Positions 16,634 to 25,487 of a DNA stretch of 44,306 nucleotides are shown in pieces. How positions within the stretch are numbered: the first letter of the stretch is position 1; every line of letters begins with the position of its first letter. This DNA comes from Clostridiales bacterium UBA1390 (lineage in GTDB: Bacteria > Bacillota > Clostridia > Lachnospirales > Bianqueaceae), in contig DBQQ01000013.1 in the NCBI GenBank assembly GCA_002305315.1, positions 1 to 44,306 of the forward strand, in the 5' to 3' direction. A model generated the notes under the pieces. The model saw only the letters and a list, made by a program, of their open reading frames with translations, did not search any database and was not told where the DNA came from. A program made the position numbers and the translations under genes.

Positions 16634-16662
16634 TTGCAAAAGTCTGAAAATAGAAGTATAAT
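16634..16662 (+). promoter_or_regulatory. Promoter of the RpiR-family gene
   Basis: TTGCAA (16634-16639), 17 bases and perfect TATAAT (16657-16662). The elements are identical to those of the decarboxylase operon promoter at 11322-11350. Confidence 0.8.
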
Positions 16663-16715
16663 AGAGATCCTGGAGTTTATTCTGGGAAGTATATAGTAAG
16701 AGGATGGAAAGAATC

Positions 16716-17615
16716 ATGAAGCGTTCAGAGGACGTACTGACCCGAATACAGGATCAATATCCAAAACTCAGCAAGGGGCAGAAGCTTTTGGCGGGTTATA
16801 TTCGGGAACATTATGACAAGGCGGTATACCTGACAGCTTCCAAACTGGGGGCTATTGTAGGAGTATCTGAGTCTACGGTGGTACGGTTTGCCTTAGAACT
16901 GGGATATGAAGGATATCCCAGTATGCAGCGGGCTTTAGAGGAGCTGGTTAAGAATAAGCTGACGGCGATCCAGAGAATGGAGGTATCTCAGGGAAGAGTA
17001 GACCCCGATCGTATCCTAAGCTCTGTACTGCAGATGGATATGGAGAATATCAAGCTGACTCTGGAGCAGGTGAATGAAGAGGCATTCCGCAAGGCGACAC
17101 AGGCGATTCTGCGTGCAAGAAAGGTTTATATACTGGGAGTGCGCAGCTGTTCTGTGTTAGCGAATTTCCTGAGTTTTTATCTGAATCTGATCTTCGAAAA
17201 CGTACATCAGGTCATGACCAGCAGCGCGAGTGAAACCTTCGAGCAGATGTTACAGGTTTCCAGCCAGGATGTGGTGATTTGCATCAGCTTTCCCAGGTAT
17301 TCGAAACGAACAGTGCGGACAGCTGAATTTGCAAAGTCTCGAGGAGCTACTGTAGTTTCGATTACGGACAGTGATATGTCGCCGCTTGTCAGTGTTTCAG
17401 ATTATGTGTTGATGGCGCAAAGTGATATGGTGTCTTTTGTGGATTCGCTGGTAGCGCCGTTGAGTCTGATCAATGCATTGATTTTGGCTCTTTCTTCTGC
17501 AAGAAGAGATGAGATTGCCAAGTCGCTGGAGACCTTGGAGCAGATCTGGAAAGAGTACGATGTATACGATGGGAACACCCAAGAGGGGGCTATGTATGGC
17601 ACGCCGCTTCCGTGA
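16716..17615 (+). CDS. RpiR-family transcriptional regulator
   Basis: This 299-residue regulator has an N-terminal RpiR helix-turn-helix (YLTASKLGAIVGVSESTVVRFA, in the first ~75 residues, with the typical EGYPSMQRAL after it). A C-terminal SIS domain (about 125-260) would sense a sugar phosphate or related metabolite. I chose ATG 16716; ATG 16704 is in frame, but the only purine-rich site (AAGAGG) abuts it and is better spaced for 16716. It has its own promoter and stands directly after the decarboxylase terminator, so it may control that operon or the genes downstream; the target is not visible. The 3' end overlaps the next gene by 20 bases. Confidence 0.9.
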   Translation: MKRSEDVLTRIQDQYPKLSKGQKLLAGYIREHYDKAVYLTASKLGAIVGVSESTVVRFALELGYEGYPSMQRALEELVKNKLTAIQRMEVSQGRVDPDRILSSVLQMDMENIKLTLEQVNEEAFRKATQAILRARKVYILGVRSCSVLANFLSFYLNLIFENVHQVMTSSASETFEQMLQVSSQDVVICISFPRYSKRTVRTAEFAKSRGATVVSITDSDMSPLVSVSDYVLMAQSDMVSFVDSLVAPLSLINALILALSSARRDEIAKSLETLEQIWKEYDVYDGNTQEGAMYGTPLP

Positions 17616-18876
17616 TCCAGTGATTATCATTGGAGCAGGAGCCGCCGGCATGATGGCTGCTGCGGCGGCTGCGGATGCTGGTGCCGAAGTGTTGCTCCTG
17701 GAGAAAAACAGCCGTCCGGGCCGAAAAATCGGCATCACCGGCAAGGGACGGTGCAATGTGACCAATGCGGCAGCGCCGCAGGAGTTTATGGACAACATCG
17801 TTTCGAATCCACGGTTTCTGTACTCGGCATTTCAGGGCTTTTCCAATCAGGATTTGATGGATCTGCTGGAAAAGCAAGGGGTTCCCTTGAAGGTGGAGCG
17901 GGGAGAGAGGGTATTTCCGGTATCGGATAAGGCGCGCGATGTGGTAGACGCGCTGGTGGGTCTATTGCGGCATCCCCGCATTCGGCTTCGTACAGGAGTC
18001 ACCGTACGAGAGGTGGTTCCAGATGGCAAGAGATGGCTGGTAAAGACAGGTGAGGAAAGTTTCTGGGGACAGAGCGTCGTCATAGCCACAGGAGGCGCCA
18101 GTTATTCGGCAACAGGATCCACAGGGGACGGATATCCTATGGCAAAAGCTCTGGGCCACACGGTGCATCCGTTGCGGCCGGGTCTCGTTCCCTTTGTGAG
18201 TGATACTCCTTGGGTCAGAGAACTAAAGGGGTTATCCCTGAAAAACGTGGAGATTCGTATCACCACGCGGGAAGGGCAGGAGATCACTCGAGGATTTGGA
18301 GAAATGCTTTTCACGCATTTTGGCGTGAGTGGACCGATTATCCTGAGTGCTTCCAGTCGCGTGCAGTATGCGTTGGAAAAAAAGCAAAGATCCTGGAAAG
18401 ACGCGGGTCTCACGCTGCATCTGAATCTGAAACCGGCTTTGAGTCCGGAACAGTTGGACCGGAGGCTGCTGCGGGATTTCGAGCAGTATCGGGATCGAAT
18501 CATGGAACATGCGATGAAAGACCTTTTGCCAAGGCGTTTGATTGCAGTGGTGCTTGCAGAGAGCGGCATTGCCTCAGATCTGCGGGCTCAGAGTCTGAGT
18601 CGAGTACAGCGTCAACGCTTAGGAGCCAAGCTCCATGATTTGTCCATGTCGATCACGGGAACAAGGCCATTAGAAGAGGCCATTATCACGATGGGCGGCG
18701 TGGATACCATTCAGGTGAATCCAAAAACCATGGAATCGAAAAGACATCCAGGACTTTATTTTGCAGGAGAGATTCTGGATGTGGATGCCTTGACGGGAGG
18801 GTTTAATCTGCAGATTGCGTTTTCTACGGGCGCGGCAGCAGGCAGGGCATCGGCTCAAACAGGAAGGTGGGAGTAA
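17596..18876 (+). CDS. HI0933/YhiN-type flavoprotein oxidoreductase
   Basis: This 426-residue protein is of the BaiN/HI0933 family (NAD(P)/FAD-dependent oxidoreductase). A Rossmann FAD-binding motif is right at the N-terminus (VIIIGAGAAGMMAAAAAADAG, with an adenine-binding Glu in LLLEKN). GRKIGITGKGRCNVTNA and the C-terminal GGVDTIQVNPKTMESK and GLYFAGEILDVDALTGGFNL are the family signatures. Members include the bile acid 3-dehydro-4,6-steroid reductase BaiN, but most have no proven substrate. Start ATG 17596 (AGAGGGGG upstream) lies inside the end of the RpiR gene. cmk follows after one base. In Clostridia this order (flavoprotein, cmk, ispH) is common. Confidence 0.9.
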   Translation: MARRFRDPVIIIGAGAAGMMAAAAAADAGAEVLLLEKNSRPGRKIGITGKGRCNVTNAAAPQEFMDNIVSNPRFLYSAFQGFSNQDLMDLLEKQGVPLKVERGERVFPVSDKARDVVDALVGLLRHPRIRLRTGVTVREVVPDGKRWLVKTGEESFWGQSVVIATGGASYSATGSTGDGYPMAKALGHTVHPLRPGLVPFVSDTPWVRELKGLSLKNVEIRITTREGQEITRGFGEMLFTHFGVSGPIILSASSRVQYALEKKQRSWKDAGLTLHLNLKPALSPEQLDRRLLRDFEQYRDRIMEHAMKDLLPRRLIAVVLAESGIASDLRAQSLSRVQRQRLGAKLHDLSMSITGTRPLEEAIITMGGVDTIQVNPKTMESKRHPGLYFAGEILDVDALTGGFNLQIAFSTGAAAGRASAQTGRWE

Positions 18877-18877
18877 A

Positions 18878-19549
18878 GTGTTTGCGATTGCGTTAGACGG
18901 TCCGGCGGGAGCGGGCAAGAGTACAATTGCCAAGATGGCGGCAACGAGACTTGGCATGCATTACGTGGATACAGGAGCCATGTATCGCACGCTGGCGTAT
19001 GATATGCTGCGGCACCATGTGGATATCCATCAGGAAAATGCGGTGGCATGTGCACTGGAACAGATCCAGATGAAAATCATCTATGATGAGAATGTCCAGA
19101 GGATGTTTCTGGGAGAGGAAGAGGTGACGGATCAGATCCGGACGCCAGAAGTAGGCGAGGCAACTAGTACGATTGCGGTATACCGTGCGGTGCGGGATAA
19201 GCTTTTGACAGTACAGCGGGATCTGGCTCAGAAATATGAGGTCATTATGGATGGCCGAGATATTGGAACCACGATCTTACCGGATGCGCCTTTGAAGGTC
19301 TTTCTGACTGCAGATGCTGCGGAGCGGGGAAAACGACGGTTTTTAGAACTTGAAGAGAAGGAGCCGGGAATGCATACCCTGGAAGAGACAATCCGAGCGA
19401 TTAAGGAGAGGGACGAGAGGGATATGAACCGGGAGATTGCACCGCTGCGGCAGGCTGCGGATGCCGTGGTGCTGGATACGACATATATGACAGCGCAGCA
19501 GGCTGCGGATGCTTTGGTGCAGATGGCACAGGAGGCGCGCAGCCGATGA
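18878..19549 (+). CDS. cmk: Cytidylate kinase
   Basis: This 223-residue cytoplasmic enzyme phosphorylates CMP and dCMP with ATP. The P-loop GPAGAGKST sits at residues 8-16, and YVDTGAMYR, VIMDGRDIGTTILPDA (CMP-binding DGRD) and the lid region RGKRR…RDERDMNRE are all present. The start is GTG 18878, two bases after the previous stop, with AGGTGGGAG upstream; no in-frame ATG fits the conserved N-terminus. The end overlaps the next ATG by 4 bases (ATGA), so translation is coupled. Confidence 0.95.
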   Translation: MFAIALDGPAGAGKSTIAKMAATRLGMHYVDTGAMYRTLAYDMLRHHVDIHQENAVACALEQIQMKIIYDENVQRMFLGEEEVTDQIRTPEVGEATSTIAVYRAVRDKLLTVQRDLAQKYEVIMDGRDIGTTILPDAPLKVFLTADAAERGKRRFLELEEKEPGMHTLEETIRAIKERDERDMNREIAPLRQAADAVVLDTTYMTAQQAADALVQMAQEARSR

Positions 19550-21513
19550 AGATTCGCGTAGCCAAAACGGCAGGTTTTTGCTTTGGTGTTCGCAACGCGT
19601 TAGAGATCACGGAACGGGAACTGGCGAAGCATCCTGGTGAACCATTGTGTACCTATGGCCCTCTGATTCATAATCGGGATGTAATACAGCGATTGGAAGA
19701 AAAAGGAGTTCGAGTGATTTCCTGTCCAGAGGAGGTGAGGGCAGGAGAGCGTGTCATCATCAGAGCACACGGTATCGGCCGGCAGGTCTATGAGGCGTTG
19801 AAACAGCAGGGTGCTGTCCTGATCGATGCGACCTGTCCGTTTGTGAAGAAGATTCACCGGATTGTGGAGGAACACTCCGCAGCTGGAGAGTCCATTCTAA
19901 TTTTGGGAAATCCTGAACATCCAGAAGTACAGGGGATCATGGGCTGGAGCCACAGTCCTTGTATGATCATGGAGGGGCCTGAGGATCCCATCCCCCAATT
20001 TTTGCGGGATCACCCCTCAGAGAAATGCTGTCTGGTTGCACAGACAACATTTCATCAAGAAAATTTTCAAAAAATTGTTGAGAAATTTTCGAAACAGGAG
20101 TATAATCTATGTGTATGTCCTACGATATGCAGTGCTACAGCGGAGCACCAGCTCGAGGCTGTTACACTGGCTGAGGAAGTCGATCTGATGATTGTCCTTG
20201 GCGGGATGCACAGTTCTAATACACGTAAACTGTATGATATTTGCAGGGAACGGTGTCCTCATACCTGTCACGTAGAGAATGCGGCTGGACTCCTAAAGTT
20301 TTTGTGGGAGAACGAGCCAATCTGGAAGCAAATTCAAAGTGGAGGATTCCAACGTGTTGGAATTACAGCCGGAGCTTCCACACCTAATTATATTATACAG
20401 GAGGTTGTACAAGCAATGAGCGAGATGAATACGTTTGAAGAGATGCTGAATGAAAGCTTTAAAGAAGTCCATTCTGGCGATATTGTGAAAGGAACTGTGG
20501 TTAGCGTAACAGATAATGAAGTGGTACTCAACATCGGTTACAAGTCTGATGCTTTGATGAACAAAGAAGAGTATTCCGCGGATCCGAATGTTGTTTTGAC
20601 CGATGAGGTAAAGGTCGATGACGAGCTGGAGGTCATGGTAGCCAAAGTAGGAGATTCAGATATTTTGGTGAGCCGCAAGCGGCTGCTGCAGAATCAGGCA
20701 TATAAGGAACTGGAAGAAGCACTGGAGAATCGTACAGTGCTGACAGGGAAGGTGTCTGAGGCGTTTGAGAATGGTGCCGTGATCTTCTATCAGAATAATC
20801 GCGTCTTTATTCCGGCGTCGCTGCTGGATATTCATAAGATTGATCCGAAGTCTTTGCTAGGCCAGGAAGTCTCCTTCCGCATCATTCGTATGCAGAAGAA
20901 GCGCGGCCGTATCATGGGTGATCGCCGCAGTGTGATGTTTGACGAACGGAATGCGAAGCGGGAAGAGACGCTGAAGAAGCTGGAAGTAGGTGCCCGTATG
21001 ACAGGTACGGTCAAGAATCTGACCAATTACTGCGCGTTTGTGGATCTGGGCGGCATTGACGGTATGCTGCATGTGACAGAGATGAGCTGGAGCCCGGTGC
21101 GCAATCCCAACCAAGTATTGAAGGTGGGAGATACGGTGGAAGTCATGGTTAAGTCCTTCGATCCGGAGACCAAGAGGATCTCGTTATCAGCAAAGCTGCC
21201 GGAGAACAATCCTTGGAATCATGTGGATGAAAAGTATCCTGTTGGTTCCATTGTAGAGGGCAAGGTAGTGCGTTTTGCAGACTTCGGTGCTTTCGTTTCT
21301 TTGGAGCGTGGAGTAGACGGACTGATTCACATTTCTCAGCTGTCCAATAAGTTCGTAAAGAATCCGGCGGACATCCTGGAACTGGGACAAATCGTTAAGG
21401 TAAAGGTGATTGATCTGAACATGGAGCAGAAGCGTATCAGTCTGAGCCTGCGTGATGTGGCAGAGGAAACGCCTGCGGAAGATGAGGAAGCTTCTGAGAC
21501 GACAGAAGAATAA
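19546..21513 (+). CDS. ispH-rpsA: IspH-ribosomal protein S1 fusion
   Basis: This 655-residue bifunctional protein is typical of Clostridia. Residues 1-290 are IspH, the [4Fe-4S] enzyme making IPP/DMAPP from HMBPP in the MEP pathway. The cluster cysteines are Cys12 (AGFCFGV), Cys97 (DATCPFV) and Cys195 (TICSAT), with the acid catalyst region GNPEHPEVQG (Glu127). Residues ~305-640 hold four S1 RNA-binding repeats beginning at GDIVKGTVVS, RTVLTGKVSE, GARMTGTVKN and GSIVEGKVVR, followed by an acidic tail. The S1 part should bind mRNA on the ribosome. An in-frame ATG at 20416 at the domain junction is preceded by AGGAGG, so a free S1 product is possible (see regulatory entry). Confidence 0.95.
   Translation: MKIRVAKTAGFCFGVRNALEITERELAKHPGEPLCTYGPLIHNRDVIQRLEEKGVRVISCPEEVRAGERVIIRAHGIGRQVYEALKQQGAVLIDATCPFVKKIHRIVEEHSAAGESILILGNPEHPEVQGIMGWSHSPCMIMEGPEDPIPQFLRDHPSEKCCLVAQTTFHQENFQKIVEKFSKQEYNLCVCPTICSATAEHQLEAVTLAEEVDLMIVLGGMHSSNTRKLYDICRERCPHTCHVENAAGLLKFLWENEPIWKQIQSGGFQRVGITAGASTPNYIIQEVVQAMSEMNTFEEMLNESFKEVHSGDIVKGTVVSVTDNEVVLNIGYKSDALMNKEEYSADPNVVLTDEVKVDDELEVMVAKVGDSDILVSRKRLLQNQAYKELEEALENRTVLTGKVSEAFENGAVIFYQNNRVFIPASLLDIHKIDPKSLLGQEVSFRIIRMQKKRGRIMGDRRSVMFDERNAKREETLKKLEVGARMTGTVKNLTNYCAFVDLGGIDGMLHVTEMSWSPVRNPNQVLKVGDTVEVMVKSFDPETKRISLSAKLPENNPWNHVDEKYPVGSIVEGKVVRFADFGAFVSLERGVDGLIHISQLSNKFVKNPADILELGQIVKVKVIDLNMEQKRISLSLRDVAEETPAEDEEASETTEE
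20399..20418 (+). promoter_or_regulatory. Internal ribosome site at the IspH/S1 junction
   Basis: AGGAGG (20399-20404) is followed after 11 bases by an in-frame ATG (20416-20418), with a second in-frame ATG at 20425. These fall where IspH ends and S1 begins, so a separate S1-only protein of about 365 residues could be made. The Glu-Val-Val coding sequence could also produce AGGAGG by chance. Confidence 0.35.
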
Positions 21514-21527
21514 GATAATAAATAGTA

Positions 21528-21565
21528 GACAGCGCGTTCCTCGATGAACGCGCTGTCTGTTTGTT
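21528..21565 (+). terminator. Strong hairpin after ispH-rpsA
   Basis: A perfect 12-bp stem GACAGCGCGTTC / GAACGCGCTGTC with loop CTCGAT is followed by TGTTTGTT. The U-run is interrupted and the next gene starts only 14 bases later with no separate promoter visible, so some read-through into the MATE gene is likely. Confidence 0.75.
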
Positions 21566-21579
21566 AGGGGTCATCAACA

Positions 21580-22932
21580 ATGAATATAGATACAGATACA
21601 TTGCTTTTTTCAAAACGGGATCTGCGCCGATTGATCATTCCGCTGATCATCGAGCAGACATTATCCATCACGATCGGCATGGCGGACTCCATGATGGTGA
21701 GCAACGTCGGAGAAGCTGCCATCTCCGGCATCAATCTGGTGGATTCGATCAATAATCTGCTGATCGGTATCTTTTCTGCACTGGCAACAGGAGGTACCGT
21801 CATCGTTTCACAATATTTGGGACGAAGAGAGAGGGATCATGCGAATCAGGCAGCGAAACAGCTGCTTTTGGCGGTCACTTGTATTTCGCTTGTCATCATG
21901 GCGATTACCATTATAGGAAACAGCAGTATACTCGGACTTGTATACGCTAATATTGATGCCGAAGTCATGAAAAATGCGGAGACATACTTCATTCTGTCAG
22001 CGCTCTCGTATCCGTTTTTAGCGATCTATAACAGTGGTGCGGCGTTGTTCCGTTCCCAGGGAAATTCCCAAGTTTCTATGTATACTGCCTTGGTCGTTAA
22101 TGTGGTAAACGTAGGATTTAATGCCCTGTTTATCTATGGATTTGAATGGGGAGTGGCCGGCGCTGGAATTGCAACGCTAATTGCGCGGGCTACAGCGGCA
22201 GTTGTTGTCATGGTTCTACTGCGAAATGAACAGAATCCAATCTTTGTTCGTCAGTTGTATAAGATTCGTCCTCATTTTCAAACGATCCGCCGGATCCTGA
22301 ATATCGGGATTCCTACGGGCTTGGAAAACGGAATCTTCCAGATCGGCAAGATCTTAGTGGCGACACAGGTAGCAGGCTTCGGCACGGCTGCCATTGCTGC
22401 GAACGCAGTGGCTTCCAGTATGGCGGGTTTTCAGTGTATTCCTGGAAACGGAATCAGCCTTGCGATCATCACAGTGGTGGGACAGTGTGTCGGCGCGGAT
22501 CGCTATGATGAAGCACGTTATTATGTGAAAAAACTCTTCACCTATAGTTATTCGATTCTGGTTGGGCTGAACCTGATTATGTTTGCGGCATATCCGCTGA
22601 TTCTAGGGCTTTATAATTTGCAGCCGGAGACAGAATCTGTGGCGTGGACTCTTTCGGTGGCACATGGAATTGGCGCCTGTACGATCTGGGCGTTGTCCTT
22701 CTCTCTGCCCAATGTTCTGAGAGCGGCTGGCGATGTTCGATTTACGATGATTGTTTCTGTAGCGTCCATGTGGATTTTCCGGATCATGCTCTGTATGGTA
22801 TTTAGTTATTTTACGGATTTTGGAATTTACGGCGTGTGGGCTGCCATGTTCGCAGATTGGATCTGTCGCTCCACCTGTTTTGTATGGCGGTATCGCTCTA
22901 ATAGATGGCAAGGAAAGAAAGCGATTGAGTAG
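21580..22932 (+). CDS. MATE-family efflux transporter
   Basis: This 450-residue membrane protein has about 12 transmembrane segments in two halves. The MATE pattern is visible in the N-terminal LIIPLIIEQTLSITIGMADSMMVSNVGEAAISG and the mid-protein GIPTGLENGIFQIGKILV repeat, each starting one half. It would export cationic compounds using a Na+ or H+ gradient; substrate unknown. Start ATG 21580 has only a weak AGGGG site. It heads a four-gene group (MATE, DUF3006-like, oxidoreductase, small protein) ending at the terminator at 24300. Confidence 0.92.
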   Translation: MNIDTDTLLFSKRDLRRLIIPLIIEQTLSITIGMADSMMVSNVGEAAISGINLVDSINNLLIGIFSALATGGTVIVSQYLGRRERDHANQAAKQLLLAVTCISLVIMAITIIGNSSILGLVYANIDAEVMKNAETYFILSALSYPFLAIYNSGAALFRSQGNSQVSMYTALVVNVVNVGFNALFIYGFEWGVAGAGIATLIARATAAVVVMVLLRNEQNPIFVRQLYKIRPHFQTIRRILNIGIPTGLENGIFQIGKILVATQVAGFGTAAIAANAVASSMAGFQCIPGNGISLAIITVVGQCVGADRYDEARYYVKKLFTYSYSILVGLNLIMFAAYPLILGLYNLQPETESVAWTLSVAHGIGACTIWALSFSLPNVLRAAGDVRFTMIVSVASMWIFRIMLCMVFSYFTDFGIYGVWAAMFADWICRSTCFVWRYRSNRWQGKKAIE

Positions 22933-22946
22933 GGAGGTACAAATAA

Positions 22947-23117
22947 ATGGAACCTAGAGAATATGTGGTAGAGCAGATTGACGGCGATTACGGTCATCTG
23001 CGGCGAGTGGATGTCAAAGAGGAGGATACGATCCTGGTGGCACGAGCTCTGCTTCCGCAGGAAATTTACGAAGGGTGTCATCTGATTTTTGAGAATCTGG
23101 AATATCGTATGGGTTAA
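22947..23117 (+). CDS. Small DUF3006-like protein
   Basis: A 56-residue open frame starts at ATG 22947 behind an excellent GGGAGG site and ends 9 bases before the next gene. The sequence reads VVEQIDGDYGHLRRV at the start, then RALLPQEIYEGCHLIF. This resembles the DUF3006 layout (…DRIEGDxAVLE…, …LPEGxxEGDxL) seen in many short Firmicutes proteins of unknown function; the match is by eye. No membrane segment or signal peptide. It would be missed by annotation pipelines with a 60-residue cutoff. Confidence 0.72.
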   Translation: MEPREYVVEQIDGDYGHLRRVDVKEEDTILVARALLPQEIYEGCHLIFENLEYRMG

Positions 23118-23126
23118 GGAGGCTAT

Positions 23127-24074
23127 ATGGAGCAGAAAGATATTATTTGGGGTATGATTGGTTGCGGAGATGTTACAGAGGTTAAGAATGGACCAGGACT
23201 GTATTTGTGTCAGCATTCCAGGCTGAAGGGTGTAACCAATCGTACGCTAAGTAAGGCACAGGATTGGGTGCGTCGCCATGGTCACGGCCAGGTGTATGAT
23301 TCCGCAGCGTCCCTGCTGGCGGATCCGGAAATTGATATCGTATATGTGGCGACCACCCCGGATACCCACTTGAAATATGCGCTTGCCTGTGCGGAGGCCG
23401 GTAAGCATTGCCTACTAGAAAAGCCCGTAGCGGCCACCTATGAAGAAGGGATTCGTATTCGGGACGCTTTTCAGCAGGCTGGTAAGCGCTGTTATGTTGC
23501 CTTTTACCGCCGACAAATGCAACGATTTCAGACCTTGCATGATCTGATCGCTTCGGGGCGTATCGGAGAGGTGATGGGGGCACAGTTGCTACACTGTACG
23601 AAAGCTGTCACGGATCCTGAGGCTTGGCGTGCGAATCCTTCCATTTGTGGCGGAGACCTGTTTACGGAGACGGACATACATGCATTGGATATCTTGGTAT
23701 GGATTATGGGTGCCGTGCAGGATTGGAAAGCGGTGAAATCAGAGGATGGTTATGGCCTGCTTGTCCAATTTGCAGGTGGAAAACTGGCTTCCGGCTTCTG
23801 GAATTACCGCTCTTCTGAGAATGTGGATCGGTTCGAGATTTTTGGCACAAAGGGACATATCGCCTTCTCCGTTTTTGATAATACGCAGCCTCTCTGTGTT
23901 TGGGATAACAAGCAGGGATATGAAGAGATTCTTGTGGAGGATTCTCCACATGTGGGCATGCGGATGGAGCAGGCGATTGTAGACGAATTGCGAGGAACAG
24001 GCTGTTTTAGCGCCACGATTCAGGAGGCATTGCGCAGTCTTGAAATCGCGGCGGGAGCATATTATGGGAAATGA
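23127..24074 (+). CDS. Gfo/Idh/MocA-family oxidoreductase
   Basis: This 315-residue NAD(P)-dependent sugar or inositol dehydrogenase-type protein has a short Rossmann entry (WGMIGCGDVTE, 7-17), DIVYVATTPDTHLKYA and EKPVAATYEEG. The Glu-Lys-Pro there includes the usual catalytic Lys. A C-terminal alpha/beta substrate domain has GGDLFTETDIHALDIL, including the conserved Asp/His pair. Substrate is unknown. TAAGGAGG overlaps the end of the small upstream gene and sits 7 bases before ATG 23127. Confidence 0.9.
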   Translation: MEQKDIIWGMIGCGDVTEVKNGPGLYLCQHSRLKGVTNRTLSKAQDWVRRHGHGQVYDSAASLLADPEIDIVYVATTPDTHLKYALACAEAGKHCLLEKPVAATYEEGIRIRDAFQQAGKRCYVAFYRRQMQRFQTLHDLIASGRIGEVMGAQLLHCTKAVTDPEAWRANPSICGGDLFTETDIHALDILVWIMGAVQDWKAVKSEDGYGLLVQFAGGKLASGFWNYRSSENVDRFEIFGTKGHIAFSVFDNTQPLCVWDNKQGYEEILVEDSPHVGMRMEQAIVDELRGTGCFSATIQEALRSLEIAAGAYYGK

Positions 24075-24104
24075 TCAGGAAAGGCGCAGAGGAGGAGTGA
24101 GGCA

Positions 24105-24296
24105 GTGGAGTATGATCTGACGAAATACCAGCCGGTTCTGCGGTCTAGCATCTGTACCGGCGAACAGACAGCCGGCTTCAAGGACCGAGGGTCTGGACAT
24201 TTTATCGAAGTGCAGCTGATTCAGTCTCCTAAGGATCTGAAGCATTTTCTAAAGACTTACCATCTGCGGGAAGAAGACTTGAAGAAAGAATGGTAA
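24105..24296 (+). CDS. Small conserved-looking protein, unknown function
   Basis: A 63-residue protein starts at GTG 24105 behind GGAGGAG and ends 4 bases before a terminator. It is mixed charged/polar with no signal or membrane segment; the sequence …GEQTAGFKDRGSGHFIEVQLIQ… looks structured rather than random. I do not recognise the family. Its ribosome site, position at the end of the operon and immediate terminator support it being real. Confidence 0.65.
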   Translation: MEYDLTKYQPVLRSSICTGEQTAGFKDRGSGHFIEVQLIQSPKDLKHFLKTYHLREEDLKKEW

Positions 24297-24299
24297 TCA

Positions 24300-24351
24300 A
24301 AAAAGCGAGGACAGCCGGCCCTATCGGGCATGGCGTTTGTCCTCGCTTTTT
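24300..24351. terminator. Bidirectional terminator between convergent genes
   Basis: AAAAAGCGAGGACA and TGTCCTCGCTTTTT form a stem with U-tracts on both strands, and an inner GCCC/GGGC pair adds stability. It ends the MATE operon on the plus strand. On the minus strand it overlaps the end of the exonuclease gene at 24321-25487, whose last codons make up one arm. Confidence 0.9.
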
Positions 24352-25487
24352 GATTGTGTTTTGGAAAATGGCAGGAATTGATTCAGAAACAGTCTGCGTT
24401 CTTCTTCTGTACGCTGCGGCAACCAGCTATTTAATTCCTCGCAATCATAGTATACTTGTTTATCTTTATAGTTGTATTGGAAAGGATGAAGCCCCTGCCA
24501 TGCGGTTGGTTTGGGTATAGGAAGGAAGGTTCCCTCCTTCGGCAGATAGCACTCTGCCCGCGTCGCAGTCTTTTTCTGTGGCGGCGTATCCAGAGACTTG
24601 TGAAGCAGATTACCGGAAGGTAAGATATAATATTCTTTATAATTGGGCAGGTAATAACGCAGCGTATCCTGACATAAAGGAATCGTCAGGCAGAGCGTTG
24701 ATTCCTGATAATCCGTCCTGAGTTGTATCGGGACGGATTTTTTTTGTGCATAGAAGCAGGTTTTCAGTTCTAGAGGTGAGGCTTTACTCATCAGGAAAGA
24801 AAGAGACAATTGCGCTTCGGCTTCCTGTTTGACCTGAATATCCACCACAGAACAATTCTGCAGATATCGAACATATGCATCAATCCGCAGCAGGGCGGGT
24901 AGGTTCAGAATATCCTCATAGTTATGCAACAGCAACGTTTTTTCTAACTGCGAATCTTCCGTTCGGCTGTATTCATAGAAGACTTCGATCAACTCGCCGC
25001 CATTCATGGTATCCCTTCGATCTAAATGAAGAAAACGCTCGATGGATTTTAATTTACAGTTTTCCCAACCAAAGAAGGATGCGTAGGGACGGTATTGTTT
25101 ATAGAGATCCCAAGATTGTATAGAGGGAAAGGAACCATTTACACGCATTTGCTGCAAACGGTCTTTCACGAATGGAACGTCAAAGGTATCTCCATTAAAG
25201 GAAATCACCACATCAAAATCACCGAGCTTTTCCAGACAAAGCTCCAACAATTCAATCTCTTCCGTCGTTGAGGCGGCCAGATGCTGTTCAATATAGGGCT
25301 GGTGCTGTTCCCAGTAAAAATATCCCATCAGATAGACACTGTCATACTGGCGAGAAAATCCCGTCGTTTCAATGTCCCAGAACACCACCCGTTCCGGATC
25401 ACATCCTGCAGGCAGCATAGAAAGCATCCATTCATTTTGTTCCGCGGAAAAAGGAACCCGCGTTTTTTGTACTTTCATACAATTCAC
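24321..25487 (-). CDS. DnaQ/RNase H-fold exonuclease, YprB type
   Basis: This 388-residue protein contains a DEDD exonuclease core. VVFWDIETTGFS (about 34-45) gives the first Asp/Glu pair, VVISFNGDTFDVPFV (about 94-108) the second Asp, and the C-terminal HNYEDILNLPALL the last Asp. This matches the predicted 3'-5' exonucleases called YprB or ribonuclease H-like. A C-terminal region of about 180 residues has no obvious motif. The first in-frame start is GTG 25487; ATG 25478 (three codons later) is equally possible, and neither has a strong ribosome site. A promoter lies at 25633-25661. The stop overlaps the shared terminator. Confidence 0.88.
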   Translation of the reverse strand: MNCMKVQKTRVPFSAEQNEWMLSMLPAGCDPERVVFWDIETTGFSRQYDSVYLMGYFYWEQHQPYIEQHLAASTTEEIELLELCLEKLGDFDVVISFNGDTFDVPFVKDRLQQMRVNGSFPSIQSWDLYKQYRPYASFFGWENCKLKSIERFLHLDRRDTMNGGELIEVFYEYSRTEDSQLEKTLLLHNYEDILNLPALLRIDAYVRYLQNCSVVDIQVKQEAEAQLSLSFLMSKASPLELKTCFYAQKKSVPIQLRTDYQESTLCLTIPLCQDTLRYYLPNYKEYYILPSGNLLHKSLDTPPQKKTATRAECYLPKEGTFLPIPKPTAWQGLHPFQYNYKDKQVYYDCEELNSWLPQRTEEERRLFLNQFLPFSKTQSKSEDKRHAR

